Of a stretch of DNA of 64,000 bases, positions 9,156-16,092 are shown in pieces. The stretch covers positions 1-64,000 of the forward strand of contig NZ_FOMK01000006.1 of NCBI RefSeq assembly GCF_900112615.1, given 5' to 3'. Position numbers and translations under genes: made by a program. The notes under the pieces were generated by a model. That model saw only the letters and a program-made list of their open reading frames with translations. It made no database searches and was not told the origin of the DNA. Positions within the stretch are counted from its first letter, which is position 1; every line of letters begins with the position of its first letter. This DNA is from Chitinophaga sp. CF118 (GTDB lineage: Bacteria; Bacteroidota; Bacteroidia; Chitinophagales; Chitinophagaceae).

Positions 9156-9534
9156 GGTACTGGGTTTATATATTCTTAAATTAGTCTTTTATAATCGATA
9201 CTGGAATTATAGGAATAACATTATTTTTATTCCCTTCTTCCAAACCTAAAATATAAACTATAAACGTCACTTGCAAGTATACATTTTAGTTTCTTTTGAA
9301 TTGTTAATTCGGTATTAAGGGGATTTTCAAATGAGCATATATGGTATTCACTGTTATTAGTCATGGGGGAAAGCTACTTATATACTTTAAACTACATACG
9401 ACTTTTCTACCTTGCATTACTTTCAATTTTAAGATTAAAGGACAACATATGTCATTTAAGTAAGCCCTTGGGCTGTTTGTAACGATTATTGCTACTTCTC
9501 TATACTCCTGTAAGTCCGATAAAAGAAAATTATG

Positions 9535-9718
9535 ATAGCAATCCCGGATGTCATCATTTCTCCCGTACTAAATACTTCTTCAGACTCTGTCAGCTTCGAA
9601 GGATATGTCGCTTCCAACGGCGGTGGCACCATTCTCTCTCACGGGTTTGCTGGAGTCAGGACTTCCTGCCAACAGTAGCCGATTCCATCACCAACTTGGT
9701 CCCGGCTTATATGAAATA
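9535..9718 (+). pseudogene. Frameshifted fragment of a beta-sandwich surface protein
   Basis: One frame gives 'DSVSFEGYVASNGGGTILSH' and a second gives 'VCWSQDFLPTVADSITNLVP'. Together they follow the pattern of Fn3/Ig-like repeats of Bacteroidota surface proteins ('..GtvtsnGGatvt.rGvcwst.pnPtvadskt..'). A frameshift near 9645 splits the two parts. There is no start and no continuation. The identification is by pattern only. Confidence 0.35.
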
Positions 9719-9729
9719 GCTACGATTTA

Positions 9730-9927
9730 AGCTTATAGGAGAACTGAACCCAAAGCTACGCGGCCATTATGCTTATTTCGGTATAACCTTCAACTATAGA
9801 AAGCTACGCACATACTATAAACGGACAAAACATTTGCTCCATAAATGGCTCAACTATCGTGAAGGCAAACATGTCTGGACATGGAATAAAATAGCAAAGC
9901 TGACTACAGAATGGATACTCTTGTAAG
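9730..9927 (+). pseudogene. ltrA: Group II intron reverse transcriptase, C-terminal remnant
   Basis: The frame reads 'ELNPKLRGHYAYFGI', 'HLLHKWLNYREGKHVWTW' and ends at a TAA about 9925. This matches the maturase/X-domain end of group II intron-encoded proteins ('LN.klRGhy.Yfgi..n...l......l..kWlnrRs..'). After a stop the degraded tail still reads 'PKIYHSHQLAKP', which is the usual end of these proteins. The polymerase part is missing, so the intron is dead. The intron RNA end follows directly. Confidence 0.7.
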
Positions 9928-9970
9928 ACCAAAAATCTATCACAGTCATCAATTAGCAAAGCCATAAATA

Positions 9971-10043
9971 GAGGAAACGTGTGCAGGAAATCTGCTCGCA
10001 CGGGACTGTGGGGGAGCGGGAAGGTAACGAACCGCTCTACCCG
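9971..10043 (+). ncRNA. Group II intron 3' end (domains V and VI)
   Basis: Domain V is recognisable: the arms ACGTGTGCAG and CTGCTCGCACG close on a GAAA tetraloop and leave a two-base bulge on the 3' arm, as in ribozyme domain V. Next comes GAGCGG, a loop, and CCGCTC, fitting domain VI, and then the intron end CTCTACCC. Domains I to IV are absent. The downstream exon side is boundary repeat c. Confidence 0.6.
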
Positions 10044-10073
10044 GAACCAGTTAGTATTGATATTTAGTGAGTT
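10044..10073 (+). repeat. Module-boundary repeat, copy c
   Basis: GAACCAGTTAGTATTGATAT followed by TTAGTGAGTT matches the repeat core with a few changes. It begins right at the 3' end of the group II intron remnant, so the intron probably inserted into the repeat's upstream flank. Confidence 0.5.
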
Positions 10074-10253
10074 GTGTGAATAGGACCATTAAAGTCGTAA
10101 AAGTTTTTTTTTCTTACATTAATCTTTACTTCGAATACTTCAGTACCTCGATACATAAAAATTAAACAATTTCTTCACCTAGGTGTTTATTATGACTGAT
10201 ACAGGGTTCTCTCCCCCTGAAATAAATATCATTAGGGTTAATATTATAATACA

Positions 10254-10466
10254 ATGGCGCACAAAGTTATACTAGATTTACCCGGAATAGAAGTGGGCAA
10301 TTCAAATGCAACTTTTGTAATACAAAAGGATGGCAAGCAAATTGGGAAGATTTCAATATCCAAAGGTGGGGTCGAATATTTTCAAGGTAAAAAGCAGAGT
10401 CCAATTAAAATGAGTTGGACTAAATTCGATGAAATGATCCTTAACTATAGTAAGGATAAATTATGA
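10254..10466 (+). CDS. Small conserved protein of unknown function
   Basis: A 70-residue protein with the pattern 'LDLPGIEVGNSNATFVIQKD', 'IGKISISKGGVEYF' and 'MSWTKFDEMILNY'. I recall a widespread family of short proteins with this layout (hydrophobic strand, 'PGrEvGNa', 'lG.L.vSKG', and an end '.sWskF'), with no known function. It looks like a single small beta-rich fold with a C-terminal helix. The ATG start is clear. It overlaps the next short frame by four bases (ATGA). Confidence 0.65.
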   Translation: MAHKVILDLPGIEVGNSNATFVIQKDGKQIGKISISKGGVEYFQGKKQSPIKMSWTKFDEMILNYSKDKL

Positions 10467-10579
10467 TAACTAAAGAGCAACTGCTAAGCTCTTCCTTATT
10501 CTTATTTGCAACTGTATCCTGTATTTATAATCCGCGACCTGCAACTTTACTTACTAAGCATGATGATGTGAAGAAGTAA
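10463..10579 (+). CDS. Short coupled ORF, possibly truncated
   Basis: Starts with an ATG inside the stop of the previous gene (ATGA overlap) and encodes 38 residues with a hydrophobic centre 'LSSSLFLFATVSC'. The overlap favours real translation. The length suggests a leftover of a longer gene or a small membrane peptide. Function is unknown. Confidence 0.3.
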   Translation: MITKEQLLSSSLFLFATVSCIYNPRPATLLTKHDDVKK

Positions 10580-10637
10580 CGAGTTAAAAAAAATGAAAAA
10601 TATCAAAGTAACAAAATGCCTAATTAAAAAATAATTA

Positions 10638-11525
10638 ATGATATCAATCATGAAATATCAAGTTCTGCTTATACTTTTAGTTCTTTCATTTTCTAAATCG
10701 TTATCTCAATCCTTATCTCAAGAAAGAGTTGAATGGATAAAATCATCTACTGTTAGAATAATCATTGCCGATGGTTTATCAAGTGGCTCTGGATTTTTTA
10801 TAGATGAAAAAGGCAGTATCGCCACATGTTGGCATGTTATATTTCCATCTCTTGAAAAAAATGGTAAAATATATATCGAGTTAAGAAATAAAGATACGGT
10901 AGAGATGCAAATAGAAAAATTTTTCTTTAATAACTCTATTGGAAATAGAAATGCTGTTGGATATGATTTTTGTATTCTTTGCCCTAAAAGGAAACTTGAT
11001 AAACCAACTCCATATATGCGATTAGGCGATTTTAATAGCGTGAATGAGGGACAAGAAATTTTTTCATGTGGCTATCCTCTGGGCTCCCAAATACAGTTCA
11101 TTTCTAAAGGAATAATATCTACAAAATATCTAAATAACAATAATTCTATCATAACTAACAAAGTGACCATGGCCTTTCCTAGAAATGAAGCATTATTAGA
11201 TTTAACATTAAATAGAGGTAATTCAGGCGGGGCTATTGTTGCTTTAGGAAATTCATCTAATGAAGACATCGTTATTGGAATTGCAGACTTTGTGGTAAAT
11301 CCATTAGGAAGTTTAGCTGATCAAATAATTAATTCTTCAAATCAAAGTTCAGGGCTTATTTACACTAATGCAATACTGAATTCAAGTATGAACGTAATAC
11401 AAGGAAATGATATGTTTAGAAATACGTCGATTTTGGCAAATGCGATGAGTAGTATGTCTATAGGTGTAAGCGGATGCATTCCTATTAATTATCTTAAGTC
11501 TGCCTTAAAGGATATGAAATATTGA
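10638..11525 (+). CDS. Secreted trypsin-like serine protease
   Basis: A 295-residue protein (start at 10638, or at 10650 if the second ATG is used) with a signal peptide 'YQVLLILLVLSFSKSLSQ'. The chymotrypsin-fold triad is visible: histidine in 'GSIATCWHVIF', aspartate in 'NAVGYDFCIL', serine in 'LNRGNSGGAIV', with 'SGSGFFID' upstream as in HtrA/DegP-type domains. There is no PDZ domain. The last 70 residues after the catalytic domain are unassigned. The gene stands in a defence-type module with the 70-residue protein. Trypsin-like proteases occur as effector or sensor parts in bacterial immunity, but a signal peptide points to the envelope and a role in defence is not shown. Confidence 0.8.
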   Translation: MISIMKYQVLLILLVLSFSKSLSQSLSQERVEWIKSSTVRIIIADGLSSGSGFFIDEKGSIATCWHVIFPSLEKNGKIYIELRNKDTVEMQIEKFFFNNSIGNRNAVGYDFCILCPKRKLDKPTPYMRLGDFNSVNEGQEIFSCGYPLGSQIQFISKGIISTKYLNNNNSIITNKVTMAFPRNEALLDLTLNRGNSGGAIVALGNSSNEDIVIGIADFVVNPLGSLADQIINSSNQSSGLIYTNAILNSSMNVIQGNDMFRNTSILANAMSSMSIGVSGCIPINYLKSALKDMKY

Positions 11526-11554
11526 AATTACTTTTATTGTTATATAGTTTTTCA

Positions 11555-11808
11555 TTACCAGAGTTCCTGTGCCTGAAGATTTTCCAATTGAGATAGTTGC
11601 TGATGAAGATTTGATAGGCAGGGTGATAATAATGTAGGATTATCTAAAGACCGATAAGGAACGGAAAGTGTTCGGCGATGCCGATGTTTTAAATTTATTC
11701 TTCGTAAAGATATAACTCCCGATGAGGCTAATGATAGAATTTATGGATGGGGTAATTTTGATCAGTTGGTTGGTCTGAATTATCCATTGTTATATTTTCA
11801 AAAGTAAG
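11555..11808 (+). pseudogene. Degraded coding remnant of unknown origin
   Basis: Two linked frames look protein-like: 'RVPVPEDFPIEIVADEDLIG' then a stop, 'DYLKTDKERKVFGDADVLNL', and after a frameshift 'DITPDEANDRIYGWGNFDQL'. No start is present and I do not recognise the family. Confidence 0.3.
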
Positions 11809-11950
11809 CATGGGACGTTGAACAATCATGTAGAGTTTGCCAGAGTTTGTATACTCCTTTATTACGTTGTCACGTTTTACAATCGAAAAGTCGTAATTGC
11901 TTATAGGTGTATATGCTAGTTCTAAGAAATTAAATAGATTAGCAGTGGAC

Positions 11951-11987
11951 AAAGAGCCTCAAGTTCAACGACTTGAGGCTCTTTTAC
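11951..11987 (+). terminator. Strong Rho-independent terminator
   Basis: A 14-base perfect stem (AAAGAGCCTCAAGT pairing with ACTTGAGGCTCTTT) around a six-base loop, followed by T-rich sequence. It ends the protease module and directly precedes boundary repeat d. Confidence 0.8.
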
Positions 11988-11992
11988 TTTTA

Positions 11993-12041
11993 GTGCCCAG
12001 TAGCGGAGCATTTTCGAACCAAATATGTTTAATATTTAGTA
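11993..12041 (+). repeat. Module-boundary repeat, copy d (extended form)
   Basis: GTGCCCAGTAGCGGAGCATT followed by TTCGAACCAAATATGTTTAA and TATTTAGTA. It is near-identical to copy b over the first 30 bases and diverges afterwards. Confidence 0.6.
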
Positions 12042-12178
12042 ATCTATGTCGATAGTAATAATGAGAAGTTACTTTTAATTAACGAACAATGATTTAAATT
12101 CTGATGTTTATTACTAAGGATCAACCAACCTATGTAAAGGGGCGTAAATTCTAAATTTAACTTATATTGGCAAAAAAT

Positions 12179-12724
12179 ATGGTTATGACAGATGCCATGT
12201 TAGGCGTAGTTGGCACCCTTGGAGGTACAGTCATTGGAGCTATTTTGGGATTTGGAGGAACTTGGTTTAAAGATTGGTTGGACGAAAGGAAAGGAATTAA
12301 TATTGATGTCGTGAGTTCTTCAGTTGAGTTACAAAAAATTGACAGTGAACAAGGAGCTGTGAAATTTTATGTTAAAATAATCATACAAAATAAAAGCACT
12401 ATTGCTCAACCTATTTGGGGATTATCTTTAAAATTCGGTTCCATACTACATCCAATGTTAAACCAACCCGGAAGCAATGTTTCAATATTTTATAGTCCTA
12501 CTATCACACGTCCGGTGGAATCCGAATCAATAGACATCGAACCTAAAAAAATTCAACATATTGTATTTGAATGGAAAGAACGTTTAAACTTGGATTATCT
12601 TGAAGCTTATACAAATAACGATTGTATCGCACTTTATAATACATTTAATGGTCCAAATTCATTTAAACTAAATACTCCTTTTGTTGTTAAAGAGGTTAAA
12701 TCTCTTCGAGAAATTACCGAATAA
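12179..12724 (+). CDS. Single-pass membrane-anchored protein of unknown function
   Basis: About 181 residues. An N-terminal transmembrane helix 'MLGVVGTLGGTVIGAILGFG' is followed by 'WFKDWLDERKG' and a mostly beta C-terminal domain of about 140 residues. The head layout is common among small prophage and island proteins of unknown role. I choose the ATG at 12179; a TTG at 12167 and an ATG at 12185 are alternatives. It follows boundary repeat d and is convergent with the next gene. Confidence 0.6.
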   Translation: MVMTDAMLGVVGTLGGTVIGAILGFGGTWFKDWLDERKGINIDVVSSSVELQKIDSEQGAVKFYVKIIIQNKSTIAQPIWGLSLKFGSILHPMLNQPGSNVSIFYSPTITRPVESESIDIEPKKIQHIVFEWKERLNLDYLEAYTNNDCIALYNTFNGPNSFKLNTPFVVKEVKSLREITE

Positions 12725-12764
12725 ATCGCCATCCTGTCTTCTCTAATGCAGCGTTGCTAAATTT

Positions 12765-12788
12765 ATTAATGGAGTATACTCCATTAAT
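12765..12788. terminator. 24-base perfect palindrome between convergent genes
   Basis: ATTAATGGAGTA is followed directly by its reverse complement. As RNA it gives a 10-base stem with a TATA loop. It lies between the ends of two convergent genes, so a bidirectional terminator is the simplest reading; a protein-binding site is possible. Confidence 0.5.
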
Positions 12789-12841
12789 GATGCTCAGCGT
12801 TAAATATATTTTTGTAAATCGCTCATAGCTGATGACTTATG

Positions 12842-13519
12842 CTATGCTCTGGTTTTCTGATTGATACAGGCTTTCACTAATTCAAATAATCTCACTTTTT
12901 CTGTTTCTTTATAGGCAGGGTGCTTGCTAAATAGTGAGGTTGCTTCAAACCTATCGTCCGCCATTTTTTCGTATTTCGCCTCATTTACATTAATCAAAGC
13001 ACGGATGTTATTTTTAGCTTCATCTTTAGGAAGGTTTACATACTTTTGGGTAATTGGATCGTATGCCCTTGTCACGCCCAGGTTCCACACGCCGAATCCT
13101 TTACTATTTTTAATGTCCTCATGCAAATTGTTTTCGCGATTTTTTAGCCCTTCATAAACGGTGTCCACCTCTGCTTTTAGATAGATTACATGGGGTTTAA
13201 TTGTGTGTAAGTAGTCTTCCCAGGATACTCTAGTATGAACATTGGGACCAATTGCAGCAATGTAAACGCCTGTATTCTGTTTTAGATGTATAATGAAATC
13301 ATTCTCGCCATCTCTAATGCAATTCATTATTGAACTGCGATTGACCGGATCTTTGGCGTCATAGTTCTTCAAAAAAAGGCTATAGATATGTTCATCATAA
13401 TTCTTTGATATCCATGTGTCAGAATCTATATCTTGGAATTGATCTGGAAGTATACCTTTCAATTCTTTCAATAGTGTAGATTTTCCGGTAGTTGAGAAAC
13501 CTACAAATAGTACATTCAT
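12842..13519 (-). CDS. P-loop nucleotide kinase-like protein
   Basis: The 225-residue product starts with 'MNVLFVGFSTTGKSTLLKEL', a Walker A loop (GFSTTGKST, residues 7 to 15) right at the N-terminus as in shikimate/gluconate-type small kinases and AAA_33 proteins. 'DIDSDTWI' near residue 35 fits the substrate-side DxD of such kinases, and 'PHVIYLKAEVDTVYEGLKNR' fits the helix after the LID region. The substrate is unknown. It is convergent with the membrane protein and flanked by remnants. Confidence 0.7.
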   Translation of the reverse strand: MNVLFVGFSTTGKSTLLKELKGILPDQFQDIDSDTWISKNYDEHIYSLFLKNYDAKDPVNRSSIMNCIRDGENDFIIHLKQNTGVYIAAIGPNVHTRVSWEDYLHTIKPHVIYLKAEVDTVYEGLKNRENNLHEDIKNSKGFGVWNLGVTRAYDPITQKYVNLPKDEAKNNIRALINVNEAKYEKMADDRFEATSLFSKHPAYKETEKVRLFELVKACINQKTRA

Positions 13520-13976
13520 AATTCTAATTATTAGGTAAAAAATGAGGTTTAAGATAAATCTGATAGTATATTGAAAATTAATCTTTTAGTTACATCCGGC
13601 AAAATATATCCCTATCATCGCTCTAAGATGCTATTCTTTATATGAGGATTTGCTGGTATGTTTTTTTTGAAATGTCTGTTGTATATCGGCGTAACCAGAT
13701 AAAGATTGCCCAAGGTGCCGTTATTAAATTTGATAGGACCCTTTTTAGGATTCAACAATTTACACAATAGGTTTATTGACTATCATTGAATTAAAACCAC
13801 CAAAGTGACGAAGAGCCACTTTGTCCAGAATATACATAAATTGAAACAATAATTCGTTGAACGTCATCTATTGAAAATTAACATTCCCACAAATCTAGAA
13901 ATAAGGTAGTAAATCTGTTGAGGATAATCAAGATTTTCAATTGGGGGGTACGGTGCCTACATCCGGCGTAGAATCA

Positions 13977-14138
13977 TTATTTAGACAAATAGGTTAGGCC
14001 ACCATCAACAACGAGTTCAGCACCAAGTAAAAATTAAGAATCATCAGAGGCCAGGAAAACCGTTGTTTCACCTATGTCAAATCCTTGCACGATCCTGCCT
14101 ATCGCATTACATCCGCAAAGTGTTTTGTTATGAAACAT
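13977..14138 (-). pseudogene. Short-chain dehydrogenase with large internal deletion
   Basis: The leftward frame begins 'MFHNKTLCG', typical of an SDR start, and then jumps to the far end of the family: 'ETTVFLASDDS', a stop codon, then 'FLLGAELVVDGGLTYLSK'. The latter is the usual C-terminal 'laSddssfvtGaelvVDGG'. About 200 residues, including the cofactor site and the YxxxK motif, are gone, and a stop interrupts the rest. Confidence 0.65.
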
Positions 14139-14146
14139 GACTGCTG

Positions 14147-14154
14147 CAAAGGTA
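14147..14154 (-). promoter_or_regulatory. Putative Bacteroidota -7 element of the SDR pseudogene
   Basis: TACCTTTG on the minus strand matches TAnnTTTG and lies 9 bases before the ATG of the deleted SDR gene. A TTG lies upstream but at wider than usual spacing. Confidence 0.35.
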
Positions 14155-14276
14155 CAATTTGGGTCTAGGGGACTTAAACTCAATTGCAAACAAGACGTTG
14201 GATATAATATATATGATGTTTCCTGCCGTTCATAGTAGAGGCGCCTTCTCGGACTAGTTACTGCTTATTATCATAT

Positions 14277-14310
14277 TGAACCAAATGGTATTAATGGTTG
14301 TTAAGTTGGT
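14277..14310 (+). repeat. Module-boundary repeat, copy e
   Basis: TGAACCAAATGGTATTAATG followed by GTTGTTAAGT. The first 17 bases match the core of copy b almost exactly. It precedes the DACNV operon. Confidence 0.5.
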
Positions 14311-14489
14311 TTAGTTGCAGTAGATAACCAGATTGGATAGAAAATGCTTCTTACATAATTGAAATTTTATAAAAATTAAAAATAATCTCATATATAATGT
14401 TATCAGCAAACAGTCTATCCCAAGCAGTAATAACTTTATTTTCATTAATATAAAATTGAAATATTATATTAATGTAGACCTTCATAAAG

Positions 14490-14700
14490 TATTAATGAAA
14501 CGGAGACAACTATCTCTAAAAGTTTTAACGGCATTGATACTGAATATCCAGTGGAAAATGGTCCTGTTGTGAACTCTTTTCCGGTATTAACAAATGATAT
14601 AATCAAAGACTCCTTGATAATCACTAATCATTTTACTTCTAATGGATTCAAGTTGGTAGATGCCATTATCCAAATGGGAAATGGAATAAAACTTACCTGA
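14490..14700 (+). other. Open frame without ATG before the DACNV gene
   Basis: The frame reads 'SINETETTISKSFNGIDTEY', 'NSFPVLTNDIIKDS' and ends at a TGA at about 14700, 33 bases before the DACNV start. There is no ATG in frame, so it is either the tail of a lost gene or starts at a non-ATG codon. It matches no family I know. Confidence 0.25.
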
Positions 14701-14733
14701 TATTACCTACACCTAATCTAAATAGATACTCCA

Positions 14734-16065
14734 ATGAGCATTCTAAGAAAGAAATCTAGTTTTGATGATACCGATGATCTTGCAGAATATGTATACAAAG
14801 AAATAAATTCGTCCAACATACCAATTGAGGTGATAATGTTATTATTTGATACAGTTTTTCATGCGAGTATGGAAACTGAGGAAGGGAAACATATACACGT
14901 TACGATTACCTATTACGATCCAAGTAGTTTAAGCGATTCATCTAAGTCTCAGAAAGTGCAGGTGCATGAGAATTGGTCTTTTGTACCCTTTGAGAAACCA
15001 ATTGTATTAGATAAGCGTAACTTGGTTAAATTATCAAATGGGGCGGACCCTTGGAGTAGCTCTCTGGCAGTATCTCATGATTCTGCGAGTAAGCTTTGGA
15101 TAAAAGGAATGATAGACCAAGCTATTCATTTGGAGAGCTTTATTAATTTTGAAGGTGAAACGAAACAGGAGCACCCTGGTATTTTCCAAGTATCTATTAT
15201 GGGCATTGGAAATATTGGCGTCCGCTCTGCTTCAGGGCAAATAGCAACCCTTAAGAGAGGTTCCCTATTGACAAAGTTTAAGAATGTCATTACCAATGGA
15301 TCTGTAGCTGAAGTTGTCAAAGAAATAAGTAGTAATACTGATGATGAGTTGTATGATGATTTGATAAAAGACGAGGCCGACTTATCTGAATATGATGAAT
15401 ATCGCGTTTCAAGTACAATTCTGTATAGAAATTCCTTGAAACGTTTGCTCAACAGGATAAGAAGTTACAATCATGGAGGAGCATTGTTGATTACAGATGT
15501 AAAGAAAAATGACTCTCTTCGAATCAAGTATCCACTTAAGTATCCTCGATTAAAGGATGCTATCAAAAAATACTGCCTAAACGCGAGTAAGGAGGCCATG
15601 TACCAGCAGGATAACGAAGAGGAAAGAACCTCTTTAACGGAGGAACTTTGGAAGATTTTAGATAGTAAGAAGTCTATTTCGAAGGAGATAAAAGGTGCCA
15701 TCAGATTTATCGGCTCGTTGGCAGGCGTAGATGGCCTTATTTTAATGGACAAAACAGGTACAGTCAATGGATTTGGAGTTGTAATTGAAAAAGTTCAACC
15801 TCCAGAAAAAATATACCTATCCAATACTTTAACTCCGACAGCTGAGAGCTTGAAAGAAATAGACGCTAAAGAACTAGGTACACGTCACCAAAGTATGTTC
15901 TCGTATTGTAATAGCCATGCAGGAAGCCTTGGATTCGTAATTTCACAGGATGGAGATATTCGCGCTGTTTTAAAGGTAGGCAATAAATTAATTGTTTGGG
16001 AAAATATAGCAGTATTGAAAACTGAGAGCTTTCGACCCTCCCCTCCTAAGCGGAAGAAGGTTTAA
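14734..16065 (+). CDS. DACNV (diadenylate-cyclase-like variant) sensor protein
   Basis: A 443-residue protein. The last 150 residues carry a diadenylate cyclase-like fold: 'AGVDGLILMDKTGTVNGFGV' and, from residue 382, 'GTRHQSMFSYCNSHAGSLGF' then 'VISQDGDIRAVLKVG'. Canonical DisA/CdaA enzymes have DGA and GTRHRA motifs. Here the first has become DGL and the second GTRHQS with a following 'YCNSH', the pattern of the DACNV group described in comparative studies of nucleotide-based conflict systems. The N-terminal 200 residues have no family I recognise. It is the first gene of a three-gene operon (27-base gap to the next). It could make or sense a nucleotide signal for the membrane protein that follows. 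Confidence 0.72.
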   Translation: MSILRKKSSFDDTDDLAEYVYKEINSSNIPIEVIMLLFDTVFHASMETEEGKHIHVTITYYDPSSLSDSSKSQKVQVHENWSFVPFEKPIVLDKRNLVKLSNGADPWSSSLAVSHDSASKLWIKGMIDQAIHLESFINFEGETKQEHPGIFQVSIMGIGNIGVRSASGQIATLKRGSLLTKFKNVITNGSVAEVVKEISSNTDDELYDDLIKDEADLSEYDEYRVSSTILYRNSLKRLLNRIRSYNHGGALLITDVKKNDSLRIKYPLKYPRLKDAIKKYCLNASKEAMYQQDNEEERTSLTEELWKILDSKKSISKEIKGAIRFIGSLAGVDGLILMDKTGTVNGFGVVIEKVQPPEKIYLSNTLTPTAESLKEIDAKELGTRHQSMFSYCNSHAGSLGFVISQDGDIRAVLKVGNKLIVWENIAVLKTESFRPSPPKRKKV

Positions 16066-16092
16066 TAGAAATAAGAGCTTTAGAATTACTTT

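Larger units (their letters stand above)
9156..10253. other. Remnant-filled spacer
   Basis: No intact gene. From left to right it holds the TIR gene promoter region, a small hairpin AGCCC-TT-GGGCT followed by GTTTG near 9464, a frameshifted beta-sandwich remnant, the tail of a group II intron reverse transcriptase, intron domains V/VI, and boundary repeat c. Confidence 0.6.
13520..14733. other. Spacer with remnants
   Basis: About 1.2 kb without an intact gene. It holds a hairpin (CAAAGTG with CACTTTG, near 13801 to 13823), a deleted SDR gene with its promoter, boundary repeat e, and a short open frame just before the DACNV gene. Confidence 0.6.

Noticed and set aside
9489..9719. 76-residue plus-strand frame as a gene
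   Set aside because: Only its second half has protein-like pattern and the first half of that domain lies in another frame, so I list the region as a frameshifted remnant.
11728..11952. Minus-strand 74-residue frame
   Set aside because: No domain or start signal; it overlaps the decayed remnant on the other strand and runs up to the terminator hairpin.
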